Numbered from the stretch's first letter, positions 22,231 through 35,828 are shown. The stretch is 64,000 nt of DNA from Rotaria sp. Silwood1 (GCA_905250075.1 CAJNOP010000322.1:67457-131456); one strand, 5' to 3'. Numbers and translations: made by a program. The notes: a model not told the origin generated them from the sequence alone.

Positions 22231-25200
22231 CTAAAGAGAAGTTTCTTGTATTCCTCCCAAAGCATTCATTTGTTGTCGTATCATGGGAATATCTTTGATA
22301 CGTTCGATCCAATTGTTAATCATCGCCAAATCGTTATATTCACATCTCTGTGTTATATCTCTCATGTTTCGTTCATAGTCATCTTTAAATTTCAGAAGTT
22401 CGTTATGCAATTGTAAATTAAACTGGTGATAAGGCTTACTGTCGCAAATACAACTCTCTTCGTGAATCATTTGATTAAGACTAGCCAAGAATGGATCATC
22501 AGTAGAATGGGGATCAATCTTCATGAGGAAATGAGCAAAGCACATGCTTGCAGAAAAGATTTCGTTGTCCCAAGCCAGCAAGTCATCCTGTTGATAGTTC
22601 ACTTTATCGACTAACTCGTAATCCAGTTTATAATCAACCTGAACGTGTCGGTTTAGATCACATGAACACTGTTCACATTGCTTTCGATATTCATGCAAAG
22701 AATCACACGCAATCCAAAAGCTGCCATACAGATGAATTGAACGCGGGCACAAGTAACATATAGCAGAAGGTCGTTGAATAGGTTTCGGATGTAGCTCGAT
22801 CCATTTATAGGGAGGTCCTGCTTTGTATACAATTTTATTTCGAAGAACGTTTCGCATTGCTTCAGTAACCGGACGCACCATCTGCAAGATTTCGAGTCGC
22901 GCATAATATCCTGTTTGTTGTAGTCCTTGATGTAACAAGTATGGACGATTGATTTGATGAACATACTGCAGAAGTAGATCTACTCCTTGTTTCGATATCT
23001 GCCAGCTCTTTTCACAATTCTTCTCTCGACGATCGGAACCACGTGCTGTAGCAAAATGAAGAAAGAAGGTACTATCGAAGTAAAATATGTTCTTAGGTTT
23101 CACAGGGATACTACCAAGAGAAAGTAATTGGAACAGTTTTTGAACTTGATTATTTCTTTGATTATTGTCCATCGAAATGGAAAGGCACTTTGTAAAACAA
23201 AAAACTAAATTTTCATGTGCTCCTTCTCCAATGAAATGGAGCAACGGTAACAAGCTCTGTTGATAATTAGCGAGTTCCAAGTCGCCTGACTCTATTAGAA
23301 CACATATGGCATTCAAATGCGTTAAATTTGAGATATATGATAATATGTGCTGCATGGTTTTCTCATCGTAAGCTTGACCACGTGCATCAGAAAAGCCAGG
23401 AGTATCAATGATACATAACGTTGACCCATTTTCTACGTCGAATTTGTGTGATTTGCAACGTTGAGTTATAGACTGACCGGGATGATTATCATCTTCATTG
23501 GGGTCGTTTTTTCCGAGTTGAATGAAATGCTGCTCCTCATCAGTTTTTCGCGGAAGAAAACATGAAACAAATATACGCACGACAGATTTATTCGCTTGAG
23601 TGTCTTCGAACTTTTTGAATTTTAGACAATTGGCGATGGCGTTAATTAAGGTGGATTTCCCGACTCTTGATTTACCAACGAGAATAATATTGATCATCTG
23701 ATTGTTACAAGGCATAGCTGGTTGCGAATAGGATTTTTTTGTTGTTGGTATCAAAAAACTGCGCACATTAGTACTAGAACCACAGTTCATTGATGGAAAC
23801 GTTTTCATCATATTCAGCTCGTATGTACAGTAGGAGAAATCGAGATAGACTAGACTTAAGTCACGATGTTCTCTACGGTCATTAGCTAGTCGTGTAACCA
23901 TGTCTTCCAATTGTGACCAACCCATTGCATTTAAACAGTCGTTGGAGCACAGGATACATTGCCACCGCTTATCTTTATTTACCTTTCGTACAATGTCATC
24001 CTCACTGTCGCCTTGTTTGATATCATATCTAGCGGCATTCAAATAATCAAATTCTTTCCTTTTCAAATCATTGATCAAATCCTGTTTCTCCTCCAAAACT
24101 CTCAGACCATGCTTCAAATCTTCGATTGTATGCTTCAACTTCGTCTCTGCTTCCTCGATTTGTAAGTGACGTATGATAGCCTCTTGCTCCTTTTTACCTT
24201 GACGAATACTCAGAATCAAATCTTGGCTTTGTTTCTTTTCCTTTTTATATTGCTCTACAAGTTCCATCACTTTACTGTGCACAGCATCAAATTCTTCCTT
24301 CAGCTCAGTTTTGAAAACATCCAACTTTATATTGTTTTCAAAGGTTTTCCATATTGTTTGGATAGAGACTAATCGAAGCCAATGCTCTTCAACTATTGTT
24401 GCGATTCTTGGTTCGATTGGAATAAATTTGGTATTCTGTTCATTTTGATCAGCATAAAAGGTATTGATGGGATGAAGAATATAGTTGCAAGGTAATTGAT
24501 CAGCAGGGTTCTTTTTGATTTTGAGAATTTCTTGACATACATGAAATAATGTGGACTGGTTAGACAAATTGGACGTATTCGAATAGACATGTGTGGAAAG
24601 AACTCGATTCAGCACATTTTGATTAACACTTAGTTCCTTGTCGCCTTTCATGCATTGACATATTTGATCGAGGCTTTCATCAATGGTTTTCGAATCCTCA
24701 AGTGGTAATCTCAATAAAACCACAACATCGATTCCCTTGTCTATTGCGGTGATGACGTGAGTGGCTGGAGTCTTACACGCATCTTTCAGAATACTTTTCT
24801 CGTCAAAGAATGCTTGACTTCGTACTAGGTATGAATAATAGAAGATGCGAGTGCATTCATCGATTACAAAAGGATAATCAACAATTGAATCAATACCGGT
24901 CGATGATACCAAGTTTGATAACACACTCAATCGCAGGTCCGCAGGAAAATCAATGACTCGAAGAACATTTCGATTCTCAAGCTTCTCACCACTTTTTATT
25001 TCACATTTTATTGGTGGACACAAGTAACTCTCCTTAATATCCAAATTGATATTCGCTGATGCTAGAATACGATCTCGCCATGCATCATACAAATGTCCTA
25101 TACGACCGTCCGGATCGATTGCTTTGCGCACAACACTGTCCGATGTTATGCTTCGACGCAATGATGCTTTAAGGCTTAGAGGACAATGTTGAGTCGGAAG

Positions 25201-26557
25201 GATACCGACACTCTGTTTCAAACTCAACAGAATGTTATTACCGGTATTAATTAGTACGCTTGTATCCGGAATCATCTGATTTTTAAACCATGCTTCTCCC
25301 TCGTATGAAATCCAACTACTTACACATAAAATGAAATCTTTGGCATACATGCATTCCAGCCATTTTTCTGGCAATTTCTTGTAGCCATAGTAAGCTCCTG
25401 CTAACTGACCATAGATAGCTGCTGTTGTGTCTGTATCATCACCCAGATTAACAGCTTTAAGTGCTCCTGTTTCGAATGAGTCTTCATCACTCCAAAACGC
25501 CCACAAAGCGGCCTCGAGAGCATTGACAATGTATCCTTTCCCTCGAATTCCATCTTGATATCCGCCTGGTTTTTGGTATGATCCCTGAGCAATCGCCATG
25601 ATTTCAGAATGAAGGGTTCGATTGCCAAACCATTCTCGATGCTCATCATAAAATGTTTTACTAATCAGCTCGCTTTTCTTTGCACCATTCAGGGCAGCTA
25701 TGATGAGAGCTCCATAATAACAACAGGCATCATAAGCTTTGTCATCTCCATGAGTGATTCGACCACTAATACCAGAATAGTCAATGGCGACTTCTGGGTT
25801 TCGGTAGAAGAAGAGTGGCACAGGTGCGAGACGCATTAGAGCTCCGTTACCAGCCACATCCTCTTTACTACATTTCACGTCGAAGGCTTGAAGAAGATCA
25901 CGATCAGATAGCGAGTCCATTTCATCTAATGGTATATCATGATCATGTGCAAACTTTCTTTGGCGTGTTTCAAATTCTTCGATAGACTGTCGGGTGGCTG
26001 CACCAATGTCGAAACATTGACCAGTCGATGACATGTAGCCATGTCGATACCACCATTTGTAGCGAACTAATTGATCATATGGAACAAAGTCTTGACAAGC
26101 AATTAGTGAATTAGCCAAACAAAGTGCCATTGAGGTATCATCAGTAAACTATGAAAGTAAGCTATTATGCACCTTTTATAATCAGATTTTTTACCTGTCC
26201 CTTTTGTAGACCCCATGTTCCTCCCCCTACTAGGTCTTTAACTGGATTAGCCAGCAAATAACTGTGAGGCCTGAATTCCACATGAGCACCAAGGGCATCA
26301 CCCATGGCCAAACCAAACATCGAGCCTTGGATACGATCTACTACATTAGTGCTGATTTCTCGCAATGGTGCAAAATCGCTCGAACTGATTCCGAACTCAT
26401 CGGGTTTCTTAATGGATGTTTGATCGGCATTATGAAACTGGCAGTCGAGCCAAGGTTTGTCTAATGAAAGAAAAACACTCACATCTTGCGGAATAGAAAG
26501 ATATGGTGAGAAAAATCATCCACACTCACACTTTTTATTAGGTTGTTCGTTAGACAT
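22231..26557 (-). CDS. ADP-ribosylglycohydrolase fused to a large P-loop GTPase (copy 1)
   Basis: Exons 26557-26530, 26460-26195 and 26148-22231; introns of 69 bp and 46 bp join in phase (…GLQKGQ-FTDDTSMA). About 1403 residues. Residues 50-370 are an ADP-ribosylglycohydrolase (ARH/DraG) domain with both metal-site motifs intact: GDALGAHVEF, FTDDT (99-103), GNGALMRL, and GDDTDTTAAIYGQLAGA (334 onward). It should remove ADP-ribose from proteins. The middle (about 500-700) I cannot assign. A coiled coil (Glu/Lys/Gln-rich) spans about 704-814. A GTPase domain has Walker A GKSRVGKST (near 915) and DTPGF switch II (near 1014), closest to AIG1/GIMAP or septin-like GTPases; G4 is weak (FCFTKC). A Cys-rich stretch (ICYLCPR…CDSLHEYRKQCEQCSC, about 1227-1261) may bind zinc. 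No signal peptide: cytosolic. The first 9-codon exon is less certain than the rest. Confidence 0.85.
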
Positions 26558-28117
26558 TTCAACAGTGGTTCTTTTTCTAGAAATTAAAAATCAAAATGTT
26601 TTTCCAAAATGCGCCATATTCGGCATCAAGATATGATTGATTCACTGGAACTTTAAAGTACAAAAGAGATAAAGCAGGATGTGAATCAATCGTATCTAAT
26701 CTTTTTTTGTAGTTTTAAGAACGAGTTGTAGTCTATGAAACCGATAGGAACAGAAATATTGATCTACCCCTAGTAACATGTATTCATTGACCATATTTGA
26801 AACTTTAACCTATACGAGTTGATGAGTTTTAAAATTCTTACATGGAGGCATTATTTGATGTCAATACTAATGAGTCGTACTGTTCAAATGATTTGAACAA
26901 GGCTTCTTCATTACTTCAACGTTTAAAATGCAATTCATGTTTCGCGCTATTTCTAACAGCAACATCATTTTCGATGTTAGAGAATCAGAAAGGTCTCGTC
27001 TGGGTGTGCTCTTATGAATTACGCTTTGAGTCATACGCATTATAAAATAGTTTACTTAAAACCATAGAATATTTTAATACAGAGGTTGTCGGGTGAGAGT
27101 ATGCGCGTATATGTCGGATGAGTCGGGATTGATGTGAAATTTTACTGTATGAGTGGGATTTGAACATGAAGTGAATGTTATGTTGAATCGCCAGATTACG
27201 GTGGAGGTAATGGTCCCATATGTCCTCTATGTAATACTTTAGCACTTCAAGGAAAAAGTTTTTCGGTATTTCACTACTCTGAAATAGAACTTTATCGCAA
27301 CGCTTTCATCTGCTGAAAAAAAATACCCAGTCAGTTTAAATTTCTCGACAACATGGATTTGATCGACGCAGTCAATTCAATGACTTCTGTTGATGACTAT
27401 TCACTGAAGACTATGCACGTTCCTCTTACCAATGTAAACAATCAATAATGACTATTTGCAATCAGTATTGTAAATGCTGAAAAGAAAACGGAGAAAGATT
27501 CTCTGAATAATGGTGAAAATGCATTATTTGCGATCAGGAAGAAGAAATATATGTTGTATAATCGTCTCGAAATGGATGCTACCCATATCAACAAGTTTTA
27601 CTTATCTCATATTACTCATTTTGAAGAGTCGTTTACCCTTTTATGTATGATAAACCGAATACATGTTTTTTGTTTTATTATTGTGATGTATTACTTACCA
27701 CAATCAGTAAGCAAAACCGAATGGAAAAATTACCAGCAGAGCGTTTTCGCTTCTGTTGGTTACTCTTTTCTTCTTGAAAAAGAGTAGTTGTCGCCGTCTG
27801 CCTTTTGCTTGACGCACCTTTTGCCAGTATTTGGTTGTTTTTTTACCTTTTTCTTTCTTTTTTTCCTAGTAACTTACGGCAGCACAAATACACACTATCA
27901 GCGATAGAAGCACATGACGAAAAAAAACCGTGAATCACGTATATCAAATAATGGGTTAGCTTGAGTTAGAGTGTGTGTGAGGTTCGGATGACTATAGGTG
28001 TTGATGTGGCTGTGACTCTTGCTAAATAGATCAGAGTACTCACACTAACATCTACTCCATGCATTATTCACACCTTCACTCCGACTATATATCATCAAGA
28101 GACTTCGGTCAAATAGA
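26558..28117. other. Intergenic, nothing recognised
   Basis: 5' flank of GTPase copy 1. ORFs at 26842-27045 and 27551-27787 have no recognisable content. No repeat defined. Confidence 0.5.
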
Positions 28118-28125
28118 ACTAGTTG

Positions 28126-29995
28126 GAGAATACTTCCTATTCCCAAAAGTTACACATTCCTGCATCGCCTTCTGACTCGAAAACCCTTACCATCAATTCC
28201 GGATATCCCAAAACGACCCTTTCCCTCAAATACATGCCACAACCAGGAATTCCTGATTATTAGCTCCTTTCAAATCCAACTCTGAACATTCAATTCCGGG
28301 TCATTCCGGGTACTTCCACAATTCGAAGGATATATTCAATAACCAAATCATAATCTTAAAACATCTATTCGATATCAAAGCCGAATTCCGGAATTTGTGC
28401 ATATCCAGAATCACTGGGAAATGCAGGAATTCCTGGTCATTCCTGCATATTCCGGAATTACAAATATCTCGTGCATGGCTAAGTGATCATTTATCGAGCT
28501 TGAAGAAATGCAAAGCGGGAATCCGGAATTCGTGCACATCCTCAATCACTGGGAAATGCAGGAATTCCTGGTCATCTCTGCATATTCCGAAATTACAAAT
28601 ATCCCATCGATGGCTAAGTGATCATTTATCGAGCTTGAATAAACGCAAAGCGGAATTCCGGAATTCGTGCACATCCGGAATCACGGGGACATGCAGGAGT
28701 TCCTGGACATTCCTGCATATTCCGGAATTACAAATATCTCATGGATGGCTAAATGATCCTTTATCGAGCTTGAATAAACGCAAAGCGGAATTCCGGAATT
28801 CGTGCACATCCTCAATCACCCGGAAATCCAGGAATTCCTGGTCGTTCCTGCATATTCCGGAATTACAAATATATCATGCATGGCTAAGTGATCATTTATC
28901 GAGCTTCAATAAACGCAAAGCGGAATTCCGGAATGCGTGCGCATCCGGAATCACTAGGAAATGCAGGAATTCCTGGTCATTCCTGCATATTCCGAAATTA
29001 TAAATATCTCATGGATGGCTAAGTGATCATTTATCGAGCTTGACTAAACGCAAAGCGGAAATCCGGAATTTGTGCACATCCAGAATCACTAGAAAATACA
29101 GGAATTCCTAGTGATTCCGGATGTGCACAAATTTCGGATTTCCGCTTCGCATTTATTCAAGCCCGATAAATGATCATTTAGCCATCGATGATATATTGGT
29201 AATTTCCGAATATGCACGAATGACCAGGAATTCCTGCATTTCCCACAGATTCCGCATGTGCAGGAATTCCAGAATTCCCCTTTCCATTTCTTGATGCTCG
29301 ATAAATGATCACTTAGCCATCCATGAGATATTTGTAATTCCGGAATATGAAGGAATGACCAGGAATTCCTGCATTTCCTAGTGATTCCGGATGCGCACGC
29401 ATTCCGGAATTCCGCTTTGCATTTCTTCAAGCTCGATACATGATCACTTAGCCATCCATGATATATTTGTAATTCCGGAATATGCAGGAATGACCAGGAA
29501 TTCCTGCATTTCCCAGTGATTCCGCATGTGCAGGAATTCCGGAATTTCCCTTTCCATTTCTTGAGGCTCGATAAATGATCACTTAGCCATCCATGAGATA
29601 TTTGTAATTCCGGAATCACTAGGAGAATGCAGGAATTCCTGGTCAGTCGATAGCTATGCAATTCCGGCGTTCTGAACCGGAATTGCATCTGTATTTCCGT
29701 AGCAAGTTTTAGTTGAACATGGATACATCAACCTATGCAGGAATTGGTAGGTATTCGCGATCATTGGATATCCATGCAATTCTGAAATTCTAAAACGGAA
29801 TTGCGTTCTTATTTCTATAACAATGTGCAGTTGAACATGAATACATTAGCCTATGCAGGAATTGGGAAGAATTGCGTAAAATTCGATGGCATGTGTAGGA
29901 ATTGGATGTCAGGAATTCCGGAATTGAATGATGATGAGTTTTATGGTCTTATGCGATGCAGGAATGTGTAACTTTGCGGAATAGGATGACTGCTC
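28126..29995. mobile_element. 1.87-kb foldback element made of about 136-bp units, 8-bp target duplication
   Basis: Flanked by identical ACTAGTTG at 28118-28125 and 29996-30003. The termini are imperfect inverted repeats (GAGAATACTTCCTATTCC left; GAGCAGTCATCCTATTCC inverted right) followed by matching AGTTACACATTCCTGCATCG. Inside are five direct units of about 136 bp (28390-29070) and then four in inverse orientation (29090-29620), each with CCGGAATTCC/GGAATTCCTG palindromes and GGCTAAGTGATCATTTATCG. The centre of symmetry is near 29090. The long ORFs on both strands (28395-29003; 29688-29089) are translated repeat units, not proteins. Superfamily not assigned: 8-bp duplication fits hAT or MULE relatives, but the GAG ends are not typical hAT. 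Confidence 0.85.
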
Positions 29996-30003
29996 ACTAG
30001 TTG

Positions 30004-31009
30004 GACGTACATTACTCTATCAATATTTGATATAACCGGAACCACGGTTTCTTGCAGTATTAAGAAACGAAGGTTTTAGGTATTATGATAACTTTAGAAC
30101 TTACTGTAAAAGACGCCAAGATAAATATTGATTTTCATTAGTTTTTACACATCTCGGATCAACTATCATACATAGTACAATTTCTAAAGCTTCTAAATAT
30201 GTGTTGATTTTCCTCTATTTGACGCTTTAAATATTCACTTATATCAATCTCAATGTCGTGTTTTCATTCAATTAGATCATCGTAATTACCTGACTAGTCG
30301 CCAAGGTTTTTATCATATGAGCCACAGTTTCTTATCATGAAAGATAACCTCGTTGCAGGTTTTGTGAGAAAGCTTTTTTGTTAAAGAAACGCTATTTTAT
30401 CAAACCGTGATGGCACTTAACAAAACTGTGGTGCAGGATTATGCGAAAGTATGATGCAGAAAAAGCTATCGTAGTATAAACATCAAGAAAAGTTGCAACT
30501 TTAAATCCTGTGACTCAATCCTACAGCATCAGATATTTTTGAAACCACAGGTTTTGGCGGTGAAAGTACCACATACTTAAGCATATTTGTGGCGTGTGTA
30601 ATCGTGATTACCTCACATCTTTTTTATGATATCGCGATCCATTAAGCAGAAACTGCAGTCACGACGAAACAATCGTAATTAACCACGGTTTTGATTCAGT
30701 TGCTTCCTGTGGGCTGTAATCAACTGTCTGCTGTTCTACTCTCAGTGATTTCATAATTAAAAAGCTGCATATTATGTGAACTTAATGGTGACACAGCACG
30801 AAATCGCAGGAAAGGAATATTTTTTTTCTAAAAACACAGAAATATATACGCGTCTAGATGCGTCTTGTAGATATGGCAAGAAGCGTCCCATGTTCCAGTT
30901 TCGCTGCATTGAATGTGTGTTCGTCTTAGTGTTTCAAACGTAGTTATAACGCATTTTCGACGCGTTTGCACGTAGAAAATTTTCATATGTGCAAGAGTTG
31001 AAAATTTCT
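30004..31009. other. Intergenic with scattered CCACGGTTTTG-like motifs
   Basis: ACCACGGTTT, CAAAACCGTG, CCACAGGTTTTG and AACCACGGTTTTG occur in both orientations between 30040 and 30690 at irregular spacing. No ORF, no defined element. Confidence 0.35.
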
Positions 31010-31426
31010 GATATCTCAGACATTCATCGACAGATCTTTCTCTCTTTTATTGCTTTAGGCATCATATGTCTTGTTATGAGACTTCTTTTTCTAGAGAAAT
31101 TTCATATTGTTTGCTTCTTCCAATGGGGTTATCAGACTGATATAATTTACTCAAGATAGGTCTTGAAATCGAAATATTACCCATTCTAATAGATACACAG
31201 ACAGAGTTCTCGTTTCAAATAATCACGCGAAAAACTTGTTCGAAATTTTATCATATTCCTGTCGCATTATTTATTAAGGCATTATAGAGCAGCTTAGGTG
31301 AGGTACATGACGATACCACTTAATACAGGATATGAAGAATAAATTTATTATATTAAGCGTAAAAAACTCATTTAAGTACTGTGAGTAGTTCAATCAGTAA
31401 CTATAGTAGCCTCTGGTGCTTCTGGT

Positions 31427-34047
31427 CTAGGAAGTTTCTTTTATTCGTTTGGCAGCATTCAGTTGTTGTCGTATCATAGGAATAGTTTTGACATTTTCGA
31501 TCCAATTGTTAACCTCAATCAAATGATTGTATTCACTTTTTTGTAGCATGTTTCTCATGTTTTGTTCATAATCAGCTTTCAGTCGTAGAATTTCGTTATG
31601 CAATAGCAAATTAAGCTGGTAATAAGGTTCGTTTTCCAAAATATGACATTCCTCATGGATCATTCGATTGAAACTTGCCAAGAATGGATCATCAGTGAAA
31701 TGGCGAGCAATCTTCATGAGGAAATGAGCAAACCATACGCTTGCAGAAAAGATCTCTTTGTCCCAAGCCAGCAAGTCACCCTCTTGATAGCTCACTCTAT
31801 CGACTGCCTCGTAATCAAGTTGATAATCGACTGGGACGTGTTGCTTTGGATCACATGAACAATATTCACATTTTTTTCGATATTTGTGCAAACAATCACA
31901 CGTGATCCAAAAACTACCAAACCGCCGAACTGGACGCGGACATAAGTAGCATAAAGCAGAAGGTCGTTCAATAGGTTTTGGGCGAAGTTCGACAAATTTA
32001 TGTGGGAATCCTAACTTGTATATAATTTTATTTCGAAGAATGTTTCGTATTGCTTCAGTCATCGGACGAATCATCCCAAGGACTTCGAATCGCGCATATT
32101 CTGCTCGTTGTAGTCCTTGATACAAAACATATGGAGGATTGCTTTGATGAACATATTCCAGAAGTAGATCTACTCCATTCTTTGAGATCTTCCAGCTTTT
32201 TTCACAATTCTGCTCTTGGTGATCGAGCCAACGTTCTTTAGCCAAATGAAGAAAGAAGGTGCTGTCGAAGTAAACTATGCTGTTAGGTTTCACAGAAATT
32301 TTGTCATGGGAGCGTGATTGAAGCAGTCCTTCAACTATAGCTTTTCTTTCATTATCACTCATCCACTTCGAAACACATTTGGTAAAGCAAAAAACTAACT
32401 TGTCATGTGCTCCTTGTCCAATGAAATCGAGCAATCGTGTCAAACACTGTCGATAGGCAGCGAGTTCCGAGTCGCCCGACTCTATAAGAACACATACGGC
32501 ATTCAAATGCGTCAGATTTGAGATATATGATAGTATATGCTCCATGGTTTTCTCATCATGAACTTGACCACGTGCATTAGAAAAGCCAGGAGTATCAATG
32601 ATACATAACTTTTGCCCATTTTCGACGCCAAGTGTGTGTAATTTGCAAAGCTGCGTTGTAGATTGGCCTGGATGGTTACGATCTTCGTTGGGATCGCTTT
32701 TGCCGAGTTGAATGAAATGTTGTTCCTCATTAATTTTTGGCGAAAAAATAAACGGAATCAATATGCGTAGGATAGATTTATTCGATTGAATTTCTTCCAA
32801 CTTTTTGAATCGTAGACAGTTGGCGATGGTGCTAATTAGTGTCGATTTGCCGGCTCCTGATTTACCAACGAGAATAATATTGATCATCTGATTGTTACAA
32901 GGCATAGGTGGTTGCGAATCGAATTTTTTTGTTGTCGCTATCATAGTATTGCGCAAACTACTAGTTGGACCATAGTTCATTGATGGAAAAGTTTTAATTC
33001 TATTCAGCTCGTATGTACAGTAGGTAAAATCGACATAGACTAGGTTTAAGTCACGGTTTTCTCTATACTCATTAGTTAGACGTGTAAATATGTCTTGCAA
33101 TTGTGACCAATGCATTGCGTTCAAAAAGTCGTTCGAGCAAAGGATACGTTGTCGTTGTTCATCTTTAATTAGCTTGTGCTTGATCTCCTCTTCGTTGTTG
33201 CCCTGTTTAATATCACATCTAGCGGCATTCAAATAATCAAATCCTTTGCTTTTCAAATCCTTGATCAAATCCTGTTTTTCTTCCAAAACTCGCAGGTCAT
33301 GCTTCAGATTTTCGATCCTCTCCTTCAATTTCGTCTCTTCTTTGTCGATCTGTAAGTGATGTATGATAGCCTCTTGCTTCTCTTTACCTTGACGAATACT
33401 CAGAATCAAATTTTGGCCTTGTTTCTTTTTCTCGCTATATTCATTGATTGATTTTGACACTTTAATATGTACCGCGTCAAGTTGTTCCTTAAATTCACTT
33501 TTACAAACATCCGACACTACGTTGTTTTGAAAAGTTCTCCATATTGTTTGAACAGAGGCTAATCGAAGCCAATGCTCTTCAACTATTGTTGCGATTCTTG
33601 GTTCAATTGGAATAAATTTAGGATTCTGTTCATTTTGATCAGCATAAAAGATGTTGATGGGATGAAGAATATAGTTGCAAGGTAATTGATCAGCAGGGTT
33701 CTTTTTGATTTTTAGAATTTCTTGACATACATGAAATAATGTGGACTGATTAGATAGATTGGACGTATTCGAATAGACATATGTGGAAAGAACTCGATTC
33801 AGCGCATTTTGATTAACACTTAGTTCTTTGTCGCCTTTCATGCATTGACATATTTGATCGAGGCTTTCATCAATGGTTTTCGAATCCTCAAGTGGAAATC
33901 TCAATAGAACTACAACATCGATTCCCTTGTCTATTGCGGTGATGACGTGAGTGGCTGGAGTCTTACACGCATCTTTCAGAATACTTTTCTCGTCAGGGAA
34001 TGCTTGACTTCGTACTAGGTATGAATAATAGAAGATGCGAGTGCATT
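31427..34047 (-). CDS. Large P-loop GTPase, copy 2; 5' part lost at assembly gap
   Basis: Paralogue of the gene at 22231-26557, in the same orientation 9.2 kb away. The reading frame is open from the stop (31427) back to the N gap at 34048; the TTG-started ORF at 33904 is not the true start, because matching residues continue upstream (LVRSQAF, KSILKDACKTPATHV). The 873 residues present contain the unassigned middle region, the coiled coil (AKETKLKERIENLKHDLRV-like), Walker A GKSGAGKST, DTPGF, FCFTKC and the Cys-rich tail (LCYLCPR, CEYCSCD). The ADP-ribosylglycohydrolase domain is not seen; nothing after the gap (34148 onward) resembles it. Identity to copy 1 is about 95% at DNA level in 33550-34047 but visibly lower (about 70% protein) elsewhere. 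Confidence 0.8.
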
Positions 34048-34147
34048 NNNNNNNNNNNNNNNNNNNNNNNNNNNNNNNNNNNNNNNNNNNNNNNNNNNNN
34101 NNNNNNNNNNNNNNNNNNNNNNNNNNNNNNNNNNNNNNNNNNNNNNN
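34048..34147. other. Assembly gap (100 N)
   Basis: Exactly 100 Ns, the usual placeholder for a gap of unknown length. The two sides may not be contiguous. Confidence 0.95.
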
Positions 34148-35828
34148 TTTCGTTCAAAGTACCTTTTTTGGTTCGGTATCGTACCATTTTTTTTCAGTGT
34201 ACTATAGCTAAAATGAAGTACCTTGTTCTTCGTGTAGAGTTGCACAACGTCCTTCATCAGAAATCGTGGACCTTGCAAAAATCTGAAAGAAAGGAATTTC
34301 CGTCTGAAATTTCGCCCTTAATCGGTTTATGTGATCCTTAAATTGCCCTGAAATTTCCAGTCAAAACGGATACTTTGTTGTTGAGACATTGGTCGCAGAA
34401 AAAAATCGGCAACATTTTGCAAAAAAACCACAAAATCCGGCTTCCCTTCAACATGTCGTATTTCCAAAAATAAACAACAGTTGTTGCTGAAATTTTCAGG
34501 GCAATCTAAATAGTGTATCAGCTGTTTATGAGCAAAATTTCAAATAAAAATCCCTTTGTTTTGATTTTTCTTGAGGCAGAATATTTCATAGAAGGAACAT
34601 TGTCAATATGCTAGTGTCCTGCGTTAATGGAATGGTTTAAAATTTACGAGATGATTTCATCTGATACCTTAACACTATGTTTAACAATATCTCTTTAAAA
34701 AAACAAAGCTGCACGTCGCTTATATGAATAAAAAAAACTTCAGAAAAGAAAAATGACGCTAAAAAAAATTTGAGTCGTAAAAGATTCACTGTTCAGTTTA
34801 AGAGTCACTTGAGAATTATATTTTCATCTCTGCATGATCACTAAGGTTATGTCAGTTCAGAAAAATTATGGTTTTTGCATATAAGCTCTTGTAGTGGAAT
34901 TGATTGATATTATTCTAATGTCCCTTGGAAGGGACATTGGGCTTATAAGGGTTAATTAATTCTTTCCTGATCTTTTTGATACATAAGCATTAGTCCTAAT
35001 CTATTATTCGTCGAATCGTCCACTTTAATACATCAGTATTTATCATATGACTGTCACTTATTCTTGATACTCCATCGATTTAAATATATATTCTTAACTG
35101 TTAACCGTATATAGTCTACTTCTGCTTGTTATCGATCTTAATCATTTATACCCAAAACAAGAGCTTTTCTCGAAATTCGAACGCAAAATTCTAATTTTTT
35201 CAGATTTTTTTTAGATTTCTCATGTTTACGAGTCGTGGGGTTGACACTAAGTTAATCTTTGACAATCAAAGTAGAGTTGGAACTGCTAGACAAGCTGTTA
35301 AAAATTGAGATTGTGCAATTACAAGAGCAATTGTTTAAAATCGAGTAAAATGAATATGTGGATGTGGTTCTTCTGTATATACATACGCTGTTTTCATCAA
35401 AAATCTGAAAATTGTTAAAACTGTTTGATTAATTGTCAAAAACTCGTTAAAATAGTGTCAGCTCTAATAACGCCCAGCGTTGAAACATAAAAAAAAGCGT
35501 TAACAAAATAAAAATCTTAAACTATTTTAACGCGTTTTGGCGACTTATCAAACATCTTTAATAGTTCACATATTAAGATTTTTAAACGCCATTTTGGCCT
35601 TTAGCGTGTCTGGCTGGGCTGCTCAGTCCTTAAGAGAGACCCACTGTGGTTTGACCCAGTACTGAAAAAATCCTGTATACGCCATTAGTGATGCGTGAGA
35701 GTGTAGGGCGTGGAGTACACCTTTAGTCGGTGCATAGTCGATATATTTATTAAATATTTAGTCTCGGAATCAGCCTTACTTTATTTCCACTTGAAAAACG
35801 GTAATCTGTTGTAGAGAATCGATACCAA
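34148..35828. other. Intergenic
   Basis: No gene recognised. A short perfect hairpin AATGTCCCTTGGAAGGGACATT (22 bp) sits at 34917-34938 (approximate). Around 35450-35620 are GCGTT/AACGC motifs in both orientations without clear ends. Confidence 0.4.

Noticed and set aside
28395..29688. Two 200-residue ORFs with repeated SWSFLHIPELQIS motifs on opposite strands
   Set aside because: They are translations of the 136-bp units of the foldback element; the mirror arrangement and flanking target duplication show that this is repeat DNA.
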